Positions 26,892 to 36,344 of a stretch of 64,000 nt of DNA are shown here, piece after piece (positions within the stretch are counted from its first letter, which is position 1; every line of letters starts with the position of its first letter). This DNA comes from Chryseobacterium sp. FH1. GTDB taxonomy: Bacteria; Bacteroidota; Bacteroidia; Flavobacteriales; Weeksellaceae. The DNA is taken from the NCBI RefSeq assembly GCF_000735135.1, contig NZ_JPLZ01000009.1, forward strand, positions 1 through 64,000, in the 5' to 3' direction. The translations under genes were made by a program, and so were the position numbers. A model generated the notes under the pieces. It did no database searches. It was not told where the DNA came from and saw only the letters and a program-made list of their open reading frames with translations.

Positions 26892-27346
26892 TATTTTGCT
26901 TCTTCAAAATTGTCGTAATATGTAAAATCTTTCGTAATCTTTCCATTCTCGATGGTGAAAATGGTGGAGATTGGAAGCTCAAATTTTGATTGATCTGGCG
27001 CAGTTCCAGTGGAAACAAATTCCACAATCATATTTTTATCTCCAGAAGGATAAATCTGAATCACTTTATCTTTCAAATCAGGAAGAACTTGATTCAGCTC
27101 CGTATATTTTTTAATAAATTCAGCTTTAGATTGTTTCACGATTCCGTTTCCGAAAGTTGGATCTTTGAATTCTGCATTTTCAACGTAAAGTTCAGAAAGT
27201 TCTTTCCATTTGTGCTCATTGAACAGTTTAAAATAATTTTCAATGAATTTTTCATTCTCAGCTTGAATCTTATCATTGGAATTACTACAGGAAATTAACA
27301 TCGAACAGAAAATCATTCCCGAAATTAGAATTTTGATGGCTTTCAT
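26891..27346 (-). CDS. NTF2-like (SnoaL-type) lipoprotein
   Basis: This 151-aa lipoprotein has the lipobox LISC with Cys20 as the lipid-modified residue, so it is anchored in the envelope. Residues about 30-148 form an NTF2-like cone fold (NYFKLFNEHKWKELSELYVENAEFKDP is typical of the SnoaL-like group). The role may be binding a small ligand; no catalytic pair can be named. It precedes and is coupled to the AlkB-like gene, an unexpected pairing for a DNA-repair enzyme. Confidence 0.75.
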   Translation of the reverse strand: MKAIKILISGMIFCSMLISCSNSNDKIQAENEKFIENYFKLFNEHKWKELSELYVENAEFKDPTFGNGIVKQSKAEFIKKYTELNQVLPDLKDKVIQIYPSGDKNMIVEFVSTGTAPDQSKFELPISTIFTIENGKITKDFTYYDNFEEAK

Positions 27347-27445
27347 TTGATCTGGTTTAAGGTTCTAAAATACAATTAAGTTTTCAATTAATGATAATTG
27401 ACAAAGTTTCGCCATCCAAATTTTCTGTCCTTATTCTATAATCCT

Positions 27446-27453
27446 TATTTTTG
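27446..27453 (+). promoter_or_regulatory. -7 box of hisS
   Basis: TATTTTTG matches TAnnTTTG and lies 40 bp before the chosen ATG at 27494, inside the region a longer TTG-start reading would translate. Confidence 0.45.
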
Positions 27454-27493
27454 CAGTCGATTATCATTTATCAATCATCATTTATCTATTATA

Positions 27494-28849
27494 ATGAAGC
27501 CAAGCTTAGCAAAAGGAACGAGAGATTTTACAGCGAAAGAAGTTTCCAGAAGAAAATACATCATCAATGTTTTACAGAATAATTTCGAACTGTTCGGATT
27601 CCAGCCTTTGGAAACGCCAAGCTTCGAAAACCTTTCTACATTGACGGGAAAATATGGTGAAGAAGGTGATAGATTGATCTTCAAAATCCTGAATTCCGGC
27701 GATTATGCTTCAAAAACAAATGATGAAGATTGGGAAAATAAAAATTCTCAAAAATTAATTTCTCAAATCTCAGAAAAAGCCCTTCGCTACGATCTTACAG
27801 TTCCATTCGCAAGATTTGTTGCAATGAATCAAGGACAATTGGCTTTTCCTTACAAACGTTATCAGATCCAGCCGGTTTGGCGTGCAGATCGTCCTCAGAA
27901 AGGAAGGTTCAGAGAGTTTTACCAATGTGATGCGGATGTTGTGGGAAGTACAAGTATTTGGCAGGAAGTAGAGTTGTTGCAATTGTATTTTAAATCGTTC
28001 AATAACTTAAACTTAGCGGTTTCAGTTCACATTAATAATAGAAAGATCCTTTCCGGAATTGCAGGATATGCAGGAATTGCAGACCAGTTGATTGATTTCA
28101 CAGTTGCACTTGACAAATTAGATAAAATCGGAAAAGATGGCGTGACGAAAGAAATGTTGGAAAAAGGGATTTCTGAAGAAGCCATCTCAAAATTGGATTT
28201 TCTCTTTAATCAAACCAATGATGCGCTGGAAAATCTATCGAACCTAAAAGAAAAATTCCAAGGCAACGAAACTGGACTGAAAGGTGTTGAAGAATTGGAA
28301 TTTGTCATCAAAAATGCTCTGAAGCTTGGAATCAATTCTGAAGATCTGGTTTTTGACATCACGCTTGCAAGAGGTTTGGATTATTACACGGGTGCGATTT
28401 TCGAAGTGAAAGCGAAAGATGTTGCGATGGGATCCATCGGCGGTGGCGGACGTTATGATAACTTGACCGAGGTGTTCGGTGTGAAAGATGTTCCTGGAAT
28501 CGGGATTTCTTTTGGACTTGACAGAATCTATCTTGTAATGGAAGAATTAGGAATTTTCCCAGAAGATTCTGACATCAAAGTGAAATATCTTTTTGCCAAT
28601 TACGGCGAAGCAGAATCCATCGAAGCTTTAAAGTTAATTTCGAAATTGAGAGAAAAAAATATCTCCGCAGAACTCTATCCCGAAGCTTCGAAACTGAAAA
28701 AACAATTTACTTACGCTGAGAAAAAAGGCATCGAAAATCTGGTTTTTCTTGGCGAACAGGAAATTAAAGATCAAACTGTGACAATCAAAAATCTGCAAGC
28801 TGGCGAACAACAAACTATTAGTTTTGATTCCTTTTTAGAAATTAATTAG
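27494..28849 (+). CDS. hisS: Histidyl-tRNA synthetase
   Basis: This class II synthetase (451 aa) charges tRNA-His. Motifs seen are the N-terminal [17 protein letters not shown] (motif 2 region), the histidine-specific [14 protein letters not shown] and [13 protein letters not shown], and a C-terminal anticodon-binding domain. A longer frame from a TTG at 27398 would add 32 hydrophobic residues atypical of HisRS. The ATG at 27494, directly before [10 protein letters not shown], is the usual HisRS start. The 3' end overlaps the convergent AraC-type gene by 4 bp, and no terminator was found between them. Confidence 0.95.
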   Translation: MKPSLAKGTRDFTAKEVSRRKYIINVLQNNFELFGFQPLETPSFENLSTLTGKYGEEGDRLIFKILNSGDYASKTNDEDWENKNSQKLISQISEKALRYDLTVPFARFVAMNQGQLAFPYKRYQIQPVWRADRPQKGRFREFYQCDADVVGSTSIWQEVELLQLYFKSFNNLNLAVSVHINNRKILSGIAGYAGIADQLIDFTVALDKLDKIGKDGVTKEMLEKGISEEAISKLDFLFNQTNDALENLSNLKEKFQGNETGLKGVEELEFVIKNALKLGINSEDLVFDITLARGLDYYTGAIFEVKAKDVAMGSIGGGGRYDNLTEVFGVKDVPGIGISFGLDRIYLVMEELGIFPEDSDIKVKYLFANYGEAESIEALKLISKLREKNISAELYPEASKLKKQFTYAEKKGIENLVFLGEQEIKDQTVTIKNLQAGEQQTISFDSFLEIN

Positions 28850-30594
28850 GCTTTGACTGTTGGAGTATCATCCTCGGAAGAACTTTCAATGTTATGGAGT
28901 TCTTTTTTTCTATTTTTGATGAAATCTGTCGGTCGGATTCCGTTGATCTCATAAAACAAATCGGAAAAATTCTGTCGTGACGCTATTCCACATTCTTTCG
29001 CAAGGCTGTCGATCGTGTAATTGATGTACATGTTTTTCTCGAACAACAGACGCGTGATGTAGCGGATTCTGAGATCGCCAATATATTTATTGAAGTTCAT
29101 CCCTTTTTGTTCGTTGATAACGTGCGAGAGATAATTTGAATTGGTCTCAAACTGGATTGCCAATTTTTGAATCGTCAGACCTTTTTGGATAAACAGGTTT
29201 TTGTCTTCAAAATGTTTCAATTTTCGGAGTAGATCTTGCTTCAGAGATTGCGTGATCTGGCTTTTTTTATCGTCATTTGATTCTGATTTTGAATTAGTTG
29301 CGCTGTTTGGGTTGTTGTAATTTGCAGTTCGTAGTTTTTCCTCGAGCTCGATGTATCGCTCGGTTGTAGTCTTCTCTTTTTTATGTCTCTTAACTAAAAC
29401 TATTACTAATCCGCCAGCAATCATCACCAAGCAAAGAATCAGAAACCCACCCCAAGTATTGGCTTTCTCCAGTTTTCCTTTTTCCTCTATCAAGGTATTG
29501 GTGTCATATTCGCGATGAATTTTCAGGGAAATATAAGCAAAATCTCTCGAGATAATGCTGTCTGCTTTAAGAAGTTGAGTTGTATAGTAGAGCTGTTTTT
29601 CCCGATCGTTGTTTTTCTTGTAGTAATTGATGAGTATCTCATAATTTTCTCTCAATTCCGGCAGAATAAACTCGTGCTTGTTAAAGATAGAATCAATTTT
29701 TTTGAAATTTGAAATCGCCACTTGCTCATCATTAAGAGCCATGTAACTCTTTCCAATGTAGAAGTAATTCAAAGATTCCCAAGAAAAATCATCTTTAAGT
29801 AATTCTAATGATTCATCTAGATAAGTGATTGCAGATCTGTATTTTGTGTTGTTATATTCTGCAATTCCTTTACACTTCAGGAAATAACTTCTTTCTTGTG
29901 AAAAGTCTTTGTTGTTGAAAGTTTTGAGCAATCCAATGTTGATAAGAGAATCTGCTTTTTTATAATCTTTGAGATTTCTGTAACATATTGTCATTTGGTG
30001 CAAACTATTCAGATATCCCTTTTGATTGTTATAGATCTTGTTTTCATTTTTTGGATCTGTTTTATTTGCGCCTATCTCGAAATAGTTCACACAGTTCTTA
30101 AAAAGCTCCAACGCTTCTTCGTGATAACCGAGATAATTTTTGACAACACCTAGGTGATATGCTATTTTATTTTTTAGATAGAGATCATTAGAATTTTTGG
30201 AATATTTGTAAGCCATCAAATATTCATCTAGAGCTGACTTGAATTTTTTCTGATTACCATAATAAACACTTCCTCGCAAGACGTAGGAAGAAGATATGTT
30301 TTCGTCGCTATTGGATTTGTAAGCGGCGTCTATGCAACTGTCTGCATACTGAAGTTTTTGATTGATAGATTTGGAAAAGTAGACAGCATCTTTATAAGCT
30401 TGGAAAAGTTCTTCATTTTGTTTCTCAGCCTTGGCTTTTTTAATATAAGGTTTCAAATACAAAAATGCACGCCCATCATCTTCGCCGAAATATTCATATT
30501 TTTTTCTGTAGAACTCGAAAGTTTTGGGGTCGCTGTCTTTGGAAAAAGCAACCCCATAGAAAAAAAATGATATGATAAAGAAGAATAATCTCAT
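28846..30594 (-). CDS. Membrane-bound TPR-AraC family regulator
   Basis: This 582-aa protein has a signal peptide (about 1-18), a long tetratricopeptide-like periplasmic/sensory region (about 30-370), one membrane segment (about 383-405, [15 protein letters not shown]), a coiled linker, and a C-terminal AraC-type double helix-turn-helix (about 470-570, with [17 protein letters not shown] and [20 protein letters not shown]). This one-protein sensor-regulator architecture is frequent in Chryseobacterium. The ligand is unknown. It is divergent from the small lipoprotein gene at 30889. Confidence 0.85.
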   Translation of the reverse strand: MRLFFFIISFFFYGVAFSKDSDPKTFEFYRKKYEYFGEDDGRAFLYLKPYIKKAKAEKQNEELFQAYKDAVYFSKSINQKLQYADSCIDAAYKSNSDENISSSYVLRGSVYYGNQKKFKSALDEYLMAYKYSKNSNDLYLKNKIAYHLGVVKNYLGYHEEALELFKNCVNYFEIGANKTDPKNENKIYNNQKGYLNSLHQMTICYRNLKDYKKADSLINIGLLKTFNNKDFSQERSYFLKCKGIAEYNNTKYRSAITYLDESLELLKDDFSWESLNYFYIGKSYMALNDEQVAISNFKKIDSIFNKHEFILPELRENYEILINYYKKNNDREKQLYYTTQLLKADSIISRDFAYISLKIHREYDTNTLIEEKGKLEKANTWGGFLILCLVMIAGGLVIVLVKRHKKEKTTTERYIELEEKLRTANYNNPNSATNSKSESNDDKKSQITQSLKQDLLRKLKHFEDKNLFIQKGLTIQKLAIQFETNSNYLSHVINEQKGMNFNKYIGDLRIRYITRLLFEKNMYINYTIDSLAKECGIASRQNFSDLFYEINGIRPTDFIKNRKKELHNIESSSEDDTPTVKA

Positions 30595-30738
30595 TAAAAA
30601 AGTTTAAATCTTCATCATTTGTGTTCACAAAAATACGGAAAACTTGCAAATGATTGACAAATAATTAGGAGGAATAGGTTATGATTGAAAATATAGTATC
30701 GATGATTATAAATGTCTGTATTTTAGGTGTTTATGTAA

Positions 30739-30760
30739 GTCCTAATTTGCGAATTAGGAC
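30739..30760. repeat. Perfect inverted repeat in the divergent region
   Basis: 9-bp arms gtcctaatt / aattaggac with loop tgcg. There is no T run, so it is not a terminator. It lies between the AraC-type regulator (minus) and the small lipoprotein gene (plus) and could be an operator. Confidence 0.45.
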
Positions 30761-30888
30761 GTCAAGATTTCCCAATGAAGACTATAAAAGTTTGAATTAA
30801 TGAAATTTTGACCATACTTTCGCATTACGAAATAATCAAAAAAAATTATTTTGCAAATTATTTTAAATAGATACAAAATTATATTATC

Positions 30889-31143
30889 ATGAAAAAAATC
30901 TTCACAGTTCTAACATTTTCATTAGTGTCTTTAGTTTTTACTTCTTGTAGGGAGGACAGTATGGAAGCTGAAATTGAAAATGCTATTCCTCAAAGTAGGA
31001 AAGCACCCAACAGCAAAGCCACTGATAGTAAATTTACGGATAGTATTGTTGCTGATACGATAAAAACAAATACAGCAAATACAGCAAACAAAGAAGAATT
31101 AGATCCAGAGAAAGATCCACCAAGAGATAGAACCAGATGGTAG
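30889..31143 (+). CDS. Small lipoprotein, unknown
   Basis: This 84-aa protein has a signal peptide ending in the lipobox FTSC (Cys20). The mature part is short, hydrophilic, rich in Thr, Asp and Lys, and appears disordered. It ends in an Arg/Pro-rich tail. No family is recognised; short lipoproteins like this are common and poorly understood in Flavobacteriia. It stands alone, before a strong terminator, and opposite the AraC-type regulator, which may control it. Confidence 0.65.
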   Translation: MKKIFTVLTFSLVSLVFTSCREDSMEAEIENAIPQSRKAPNSKATDSKFTDSIVADTIKTNTANTANKEELDPEKDPPRDRTRW

Positions 31144-31188
31144 TCACAAAATAAGAGAAAGAAACATTCATTCTAAACATTTATGTTA

Positions 31189-31218
31189 CTGCCCCAATTT
31201 TTAATCAGATTGGGGCAG
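31189..31218 (+). terminator. Terminator after the small lipoprotein gene
   Basis: Perfect 10-bp arms ctgccccaat / attggggcag with a 10-nt loop and TTTTTGA after. It is unusually GC-rich for the window. Confidence 0.85.
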
Positions 31219-31526
31219 GTTTTTGATAATGATTCCAAGAATGTTTATTCTCAATCATATAGTACATTTTGTACATCGTTAGCTCCATTAGCGGGCATTA
31301 AAAACACACAATTAGGAAAGAAATTTAGAAGCAACTTAGGATTGTTCGCAATGGAATAGTTCTCTCTATTGGGAATTATTCAGATTACAAATTTCAATTT
31401 ACTAAAAACGATAACATTATGACTAAACTATTGCTTATAAAAATAGAAAATATGATTTTGCATGTGTTGAAACTTTGTTTTGGCGACAGCGTTTTCCGCA
31501 AGAAGCCAAATTAGAAAAAGTTTCTC

Positions 31527-31534
31527 TACTTTTG
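31527..31534 (+). promoter_or_regulatory. -7 box of the CvfB-like gene
   Basis: TACTTTTG matches TAnnTTTG, 16 bp before the ATG. Confidence 0.45.
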
Positions 31535-31550
31535 CATCAAATTCAATTCT

Positions 31551-32375
31551 ATGAAACCTGGTCAAACCCAAACTCTCAAAATCGCAGATCAAATCTCTTC
31601 AGGCTATATCTTGAATGACGAAAATGGCGAAAAAGCATTTATCCAAAAAATTTTTGCAGATGAATCTTGGGAAATTGGGGGCGAAGTGGACGTGTTTGTT
31701 TATCAAGATGATGGCAATCTAAAAGCCACCACAGAAAAAGCAAATGCAGAAATAGGAGAGTTTGCAGTAATGACCTGCGTACAAAGTCTGCCAACCGGTG
31801 CTTTTATGGATTGGGGAATCATCAAAGACCTTTTTGTCCCTTACAAACAGCAGAAGTCAAAAATCATCGAGGGGAAACGTTACATCGTTTACGTTTATGA
31901 AGACGAAGCGACTAGTTTAACGACAGGAACGACCAAATTCAAGCGTAATCCGCAGTACGAAGATCTTCCACTACGAATTGGAGATAAAGTGGATTTGATT
32001 ATGATGAATGAGTCTGAGCTGGGTTGGAACGTGGTCATAAACAAACAATACATCGGATTGGTTTATGAATCTGATGTTTTCAAGAAATTATATCCACTTT
32101 CCGAAGAATCCGGTTACATCAAAACCATCCGTGAAGACGGAAAGATTGATGTTACGCTTCAGCCTCAAGGTTTCGAAAACGTAGACGAATTCAAACAAAA
32201 AATCCTCGACAAACTGAATGACAATTACGGTTTGCTCTATCTTTCCGATAAATCGTCACCAGACGAAATCAAAGACGAATTGCAGATGAGCAAAAAGAAT
32301 TTCAAGAAAGCCATCGGAAGTTTGTACCGAGAAAAAGTCATAGAAATCGCCGAAGACAGAATCAAACTTCTGTAA
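31551..32375 (+). CDS. S1-domain RNA-binding protein, CvfB/YitL-like
   Basis: This 274-aa protein has several S1/OB-fold modules (about 1-60, 65-140 and 145-210) and a C-terminal winged-helix (about 225-274). This is the CvfB (conserved virulence factor B) architecture, and the FAVMTCVQSLPTGAFMDWG stretch is characteristic. CvfB binds RNA and influences gene expression in Staphylococcus; in Bacteroidota its role is not established. It begins 16 bp after a -7 box. The downstream TIGR01777 gene is 98 bp away, so linkage is uncertain. Confidence 0.85.
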   Translation: MKPGQTQTLKIADQISSGYILNDENGEKAFIQKIFADESWEIGGEVDVFVYQDDGNLKATTEKANAEIGEFAVMTCVQSLPTGAFMDWGIIKDLFVPYKQQKSKIIEGKRYIVYVYEDEATSLTTGTTKFKRNPQYEDLPLRIGDKVDLIMMNESELGWNVVINKQYIGLVYESDVFKKLYPLSEESGYIKTIREDGKIDVTLQPQGFENVDEFKQKILDKLNDNYGLLYLSDKSSPDEIKDELQMSKKNFKKAIGSLYREKVIEIAEDRIKLL

Positions 32376-32473
32376 ATTTCGATTTTAACAATGTTAATTA
32401 TCATTTTTCCGAAACTTAGTGCGAGTTTAATTTCTATTGGACTCGTTTTTGATTTCCGAAAAGAAATTCCTCA

Positions 32474-33376
32474 ATGAAAAAGATTCTCATCAGCGGAGCC
32501 ACGGGACTTGTCGGAAAAAAACTTTCCAAAAAATTATACGAAAGAGGTTATCAAGTAGAAATATTGGTTCGCTCAAAATCAAGCAAATCTAATTTCAAAT
32601 CTTACGTTTGGGATTATGAAAATCAGTTTTTGGAAGAAGGAGCCCTGGATAATACTTACATTTTCATCTATCTTGCAGGCGCATCTATCAGCGAACGCTG
32701 GACAAAATCTTATAAACAGGAGATTTACAAAAGTCGAGTCAATTCTGCGCAATTCATTTATGAGCAGATGCGGAAACAAAATATTCATCCGGAATCAGTA
32801 ATTGCATCCTCTGCAGTTGGCTTTTATGGACAAATAACTTCACAACAAATTTTTTCTGAAGACGACGCCCCAGCAGAAGATTTCCTTGGGAATGTCTGTA
32901 CAGATTGGGAACTAAAAGCAATTCAGTTTCAGGATCTTGGAAGTCGGGTAGTGCGTGTTCGAACTTCAACGGTACTTTCCGAAAATGGTGGTGCATTGGA
33001 AGTTCTCAAAAAACCAATTGAACTGAATTTTGGCGCCGTTTTAGGCGATGGAAAACAATATTTTCCTTGGATTCACATCGATGATTTGGTTAATATTTAT
33101 TTCAAAGCCGTTGAAGATGTCTCTATGAATGGAGCTTACAATGCCGTTGCACCGGATTTTGTCAACAATGAGGAACTAACAAAAAAAATAGCCAAACAAC
33201 TCGACAAAAAGATTTGGTTGCCTAATATTCCAAAGTTTGTAATCAAAACGGTTCTTGGCGAGATGTCAGTTTTAGCATTAGAAGGAAGTCGAATTTCTTC
33301 AAAGAAAATCCTCGATTCGGGATTTAAATTTTCATATGAGAAATTAGATGAAGCCTTGAGCGATGTCATTAATTAA
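32474..33376 (+). CDS. TIGR01777-family NAD-dependent epimerase
   Basis: This 300-aa short-chain dehydrogenase-like protein opens with the dinucleotide-binding ISGATGLVG motif (about 6-14). SSAVGFYG (the YfcH/TIGR01777 signature) is at about 113-120 and PWIHIDDLV further on. The C-terminal DUF1731 segment (about 245-300) completes the usual length. Relatives include YfcH and SulA-like Rossmann proteins. No reaction is proven for the family. A strong hairpin terminator follows. Confidence 0.9.
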   Translation: MKKILISGATGLVGKKLSKKLYERGYQVEILVRSKSSKSNFKSYVWDYENQFLEEGALDNTYIFIYLAGASISERWTKSYKQEIYKSRVNSAQFIYEQMRKQNIHPESVIASSAVGFYGQITSQQIFSEDDAPAEDFLGNVCTDWELKAIQFQDLGSRVVRVRTSTVLSENGGALEVLKKPIELNFGAVLGDGKQYFPWIHIDDLVNIYFKAVEDVSMNGAYNAVAPDFVNNEELTKKIAKQLDKKIWLPNIPKFVIKTVLGEMSVLALEGSRISSKKILDSGFKFSYEKLDEALSDVIN

Positions 33377-33378
33377 AA

Positions 33379-33433
33379 AAAGTTTTGTCTTGATATTTTT
33401 AAATTTAATTAATGAATATCAAAACAAAACTTT
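33379..33433. terminator. Bidirectional terminator between TIGR01777 and heme oxygenase genes
   Basis: 19-bp arms (33379-33397 and 33415-33433) pair with a single mismatch. A run of seven A's to the left gives a T tract for the minus-strand transcript. Confidence 0.8.
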
Positions 33434-33455
33434 AATGTTTTAGAGATTTAAAATC

Positions 33456-33992
33456 TTAAGCTAGTAACTGATAAGCTTTCTTCGCTCCTGTTACGCAATC
33501 TTCATATTGATTCTCTGAGATTTTCTCATCAATAATAGATTTGAATTCCTGCCAAAAAGGTCCAGTATTTTCACCGTAAACGCCGAAGTAATTAAACTCC
33601 ACATTTTCGAATTCTGGATTTCTTTTAAGTTGTTTTGCAATCACATTTCCACCAAGCGTAGAACCTTCCATCACATACAAAGCACCAAAAGCTTCAGCTT
33701 CATTTTCCAAATTTTGTGTTGGAGCTTCGTTTTCTGTTGATATATTTAAATTATCGAGGTCAGTTTTAAGCGCATTGATCTTGCTTCTCAATTCCAATTT
33801 CAATTCGGGATAATCTTTCAATTGATTGTGAATTTGAGGCTCGTAGCGATTGATTAATTTATAATTGTGAATCAAAAGCGTTTTGTAGTCATCCAAGGTG
33901 TAGGATTTGTCAAAAATCTTCTGAGATTGTAGTTTTGCTTCTGTGTCGTCGTGTTGTTGTTTGGTTTGTTCTTTAAGATATACTGAAATCAT
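33456..33992 (-). CDS. bphO: Biliverdin-producing heme oxygenase
   Basis: This 178-aa enzyme opens heme to biliverdin, the chromophore of the phytochrome encoded just upstream. The proximal heme-binding His14 lies in KQQHDDTE, and the distal-helix glycine motif appears in YVMEGSTLGGNVI. The length fits bacterial heme oxygenases. Its start lies 20 bp inside the phytochrome gene's 3' end, so the two are translationally linked, with the sensor first and the chromophore enzyme second. A strong terminator follows. Confidence 0.9.
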   Translation of the reverse strand: MISVYLKEQTKQQHDDTEAKLQSQKIFDKSYTLDDYKTLLIHNYKLINRYEPQIHNQLKDYPELKLELRSKINALKTDLDNLNISTENEAPTQNLENEAEAFGALYVMEGSTLGGNVIAKQLKRNPEFENVEFNYFGVYGENTGPFWQEFKSIIDEKISENQYEDCVTGAKKAYQLLA

Positions 33993-36177
33993 AGTCAGGT
34001 TTTTGAAATTTTAATATAAATGTAGTTCCGATGCCACTTTCACTTTCGTAAGTGATTTCGCCACCCATTTTTTCCATCAGATGTTGCACGATGTTGAGTC
34101 CAACGCCGTTGCCGTGGAAAGCCGTTGCATTGCTCATTCGGCTGAATATTTTGAACATTTTGCCCGCATCTTGTTTGTCGATACCAATTCCGTTGTCGGA
34201 GATCTTGTACATTACTTCATTTTCATAGACTTCGCCAATGATTTTCACGGTTGGTTTGGATGATTTTGAAGAATATTTGATGGCATTTCCAATCACATTT
34301 CCGAAGACTTGGTAAACCATTGTAGGATCGCCCAAAACTTCTGGCGTATTTTCGATAATGATTTTGGTGTCAGGTGAATCAAAACTCACTTTGGACTCCT
34401 CTGCCAATTTATTGATCAAAGCATCAACTTCAATTTTCTTGAGTTCAATCTCTGATTTTTTAATTTTGCTGAGTTCTAAAACGTTTTTAATCATATCACT
34501 CATTGTGTCTACTTGGTTTACAATATTATCCAAGTATTTATGCGTGTTGTCCTCTTGTGTGATAAGCCTTTTCATAAGCTGTGCATTCAGCTTGATGACG
34601 GTCAACGGTGTATTGAGATCGTGCGAAATCGTGTAAGAAAAAGAATCTAATTCTTGGTTGAGTTCCTTCAACTGATTATTCAAATCCAAAATCTGTGAAG
34701 ACTTTGTGTGAGACGCTTTTAAGATGACAGATGTAATCCATTTCGCCGATTCGATTTCTTTGATTTTCCAGGGCAGAGCAGTGTCTTTCACATATTCCTT
34801 CCAAACCTCGAAGGATTGTCTTGGAGAGAATTTGATGATTTCTACGCCATCTTTGATTTCCGAAACTATTTCTTTTTCAGGATTTCCGGCCCATTTTATT
34901 TTTTGTCCTTGTTCTTTTCTCATCCATATCAGCATATCGGACGTGTTGTTTCCGAGAACGCTGATGATGATGCCACAACTTAGCTCGGAGTTGTCCAATT
35001 CCAGATTGCTGGTTTTGCAAAAAGTATTTGAGATAAAGATATTCTCCTCGAAATCTTGGTTGTTGTCTTTGCTCCAATTAATGATTTTCTCAATGTCAGA
35101 AAGATTCGGGACGTTGCCGTGCGTTAGGATCTCATTATTAATTTTAATGATCATTCCTTCTGCACCGCAAGTTTTCATAACATCATCTATATTATTTTCC
35201 AGTGCTTTTGCGAAATTCTCTTCACTTAGAAGATTTTGGCGCAGAGATATATTGTTGAGATTGATTCTTTGATAATCCTCCAGCGTTTCTCTTGACTTAA
35301 AGGTTGCAAAAGCATTTGCCGACGTTCTGGTCAAGGTTTCAACCAGGAGACGGGATTGCAGATCCAAGTGTTTTGGTTTCGCATTTTGACAAGCAACAAT
35401 TCCCCACAAAACACCATTGATGATGATGGATGTGCTGAAACTGGCTTCCATCCCGGAATTTTTGATGTACTGCACGTGAACTGGTGACGTGGCTCTTGTC
35501 ACACTGTACGTAAGATCAATTTGTTCTTTTGAAGTTCCTAAAATAGGATAGGTTTTCCCTGAGGCGTGAGATGTAATTCTGACAGGATTCTTTAGATACA
35601 AAGCCCTTGCTTGAGCCGGAATATCGGATTCTGGATAGTGGAGATGAAGATAGCTGTCCAAACCTTCTTTCACAGACTCTTCTACTACTTCGCCACTACC
35701 GTCGTACAAAAACTGGTAGATCATTGCGCGGTCGTAATCTATGATGTTCTGGATCTCCGTCAAAAGGACTTTCCAGATATTTTCATCATTCGACATTCTC
35801 AGAATATTCTGGATCGCCTGATATTCCTTGTTGATTTTGTGATGCGGAATTACTTTTTCAATTTCATAGAAAGTGAAACCGTTGTTTGCGTGGATGGCAA
35901 GCGTATATTCTTCGTCCTGAAAATGAATATGCTGAATGGCCAGCTCCTGACTGTCAGAAACGTTGTTCCAGTTAATATCCAAATTCTGCTCATCAAACAA
36001 AACTTTAATATCTTTTCCCAGCAAAGTTTTGAAATCTTGAGAGAAGAACTCTAAAATATTATCACTGTAGAAAGTGATTTTAGAATCTTTGGTTCCAATC
36101 AAAAATCCGTACTCCTGAACCGCTCCACAAATATGAATCGGCTCCTGATCGCAGTTTACATATTCCTTAGGATACAT
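33973..36177 (-). CDS. bphP: Bacteriophytochrome sensor histidine kinase
   Basis: This 734-aa red/far-red light sensor has PAS (about 10-115), GAF (about 130-300), PHY (about 310-480) and a histidine kinase (about 500-730). Biliverdin would attach to Cys9. The GAF has DYDRAMIYQF (Tyr154) and YPESDIP (Asp185), and the first chromophore-pocket His is His234 in SPVHVQ. The PHY tongue has SPRQSF (451-456). The kinase has His519 in SYTISHDLNTPL, plus N, G1 and G2 boxes. The usual HH pair after LWG-AC is replaced by Gln264-Asn265. No response regulator is adjacent, so its partner lies elsewhere. Confidence 0.9.
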   Translation of the reverse strand: MYPKEYVNCDQEPIHICGAVQEYGFLIGTKDSKITFYSDNILEFFSQDFKTLLGKDIKVLFDEQNLDINWNNVSDSQELAIQHIHFQDEEYTLAIHANNGFTFYEIEKVIPHHKINKEYQAIQNILRMSNDENIWKVLLTEIQNIIDYDRAMIYQFLYDGSGEVVEESVKEGLDSYLHLHYPESDIPAQARALYLKNPVRITSHASGKTYPILGTSKEQIDLTYSVTRATSPVHVQYIKNSGMEASFSTSIIINGVLWGIVACQNAKPKHLDLQSRLLVETLTRTSANAFATFKSRETLEDYQRINLNNISLRQNLLSEENFAKALENNIDDVMKTCGAEGMIIKINNEILTHGNVPNLSDIEKIINWSKDNNQDFEENIFISNTFCKTSNLELDNSELSCGIIISVLGNNTSDMLIWMRKEQGQKIKWAGNPEKEIVSEIKDGVEIIKFSPRQSFEVWKEYVKDTALPWKIKEIESAKWITSVILKASHTKSSQILDLNNQLKELNQELDSFSYTISHDLNTPLTVIKLNAQLMKRLITQEDNTHKYLDNIVNQVDTMSDMIKNVLELSKIKKSEIELKKIEVDALINKLAEESKVSFDSPDTKIIIENTPEVLGDPTMVYQVFGNVIGNAIKYSSKSSKPTVKIIGEVYENEVMYKISDNGIGIDKQDAGKMFKIFSRMSNATAFHGNGVGLNIVQHLMEKMGGEITYESESGIGTTFILKFQKPDYDFSIS

Positions 36178-36344
36178 AATTTTTTTACTGTATTTTTATT
36201 ATAATCAATTCAAACAAAGTAAAAAATATACTTATGTTAATTATGTAAATATATAAATAATAATAATTAATTAAAATGATTATTTATTTTTCCATAATGT
36301 CTTTTCTTAAGCAATTAAGATAAAGATAATCAATTATTAAGATT

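Larger units (their letters stand above)
31144..31550. other. Region between the small lipoprotein and CvfB genes
   Basis: The stretch contains a terminator (31189-31218) and the CvfB promoter box (31527-31534). A 58-codon frame from ATG 31183 to the TAG at 31357-31359 is also open but overlaps the terminator hairpin. It has no RBS-like feature and no family match, so it is not called as a gene; it may be a decayed fragment. Confidence 0.4.

Noticed and set aside
27398..27493. TTG start extending hisS by 32 residues
   Set aside because: The extension is not seen in HisRS and contains the -7 promoter box; the ATG at 27494 gives the usual N-terminus.
31183..31359. 58-codon frame after the small lipoprotein
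   Set aside because: It overlaps a strong terminator hairpin, has no RBS-like signal and no recognised family.
34724..35272. 182-codon open frame antisense to the phytochrome gene
   Set aside because: The opposite strand is a fully motif-supported phytochrome; no family is matched by the antisense frame.
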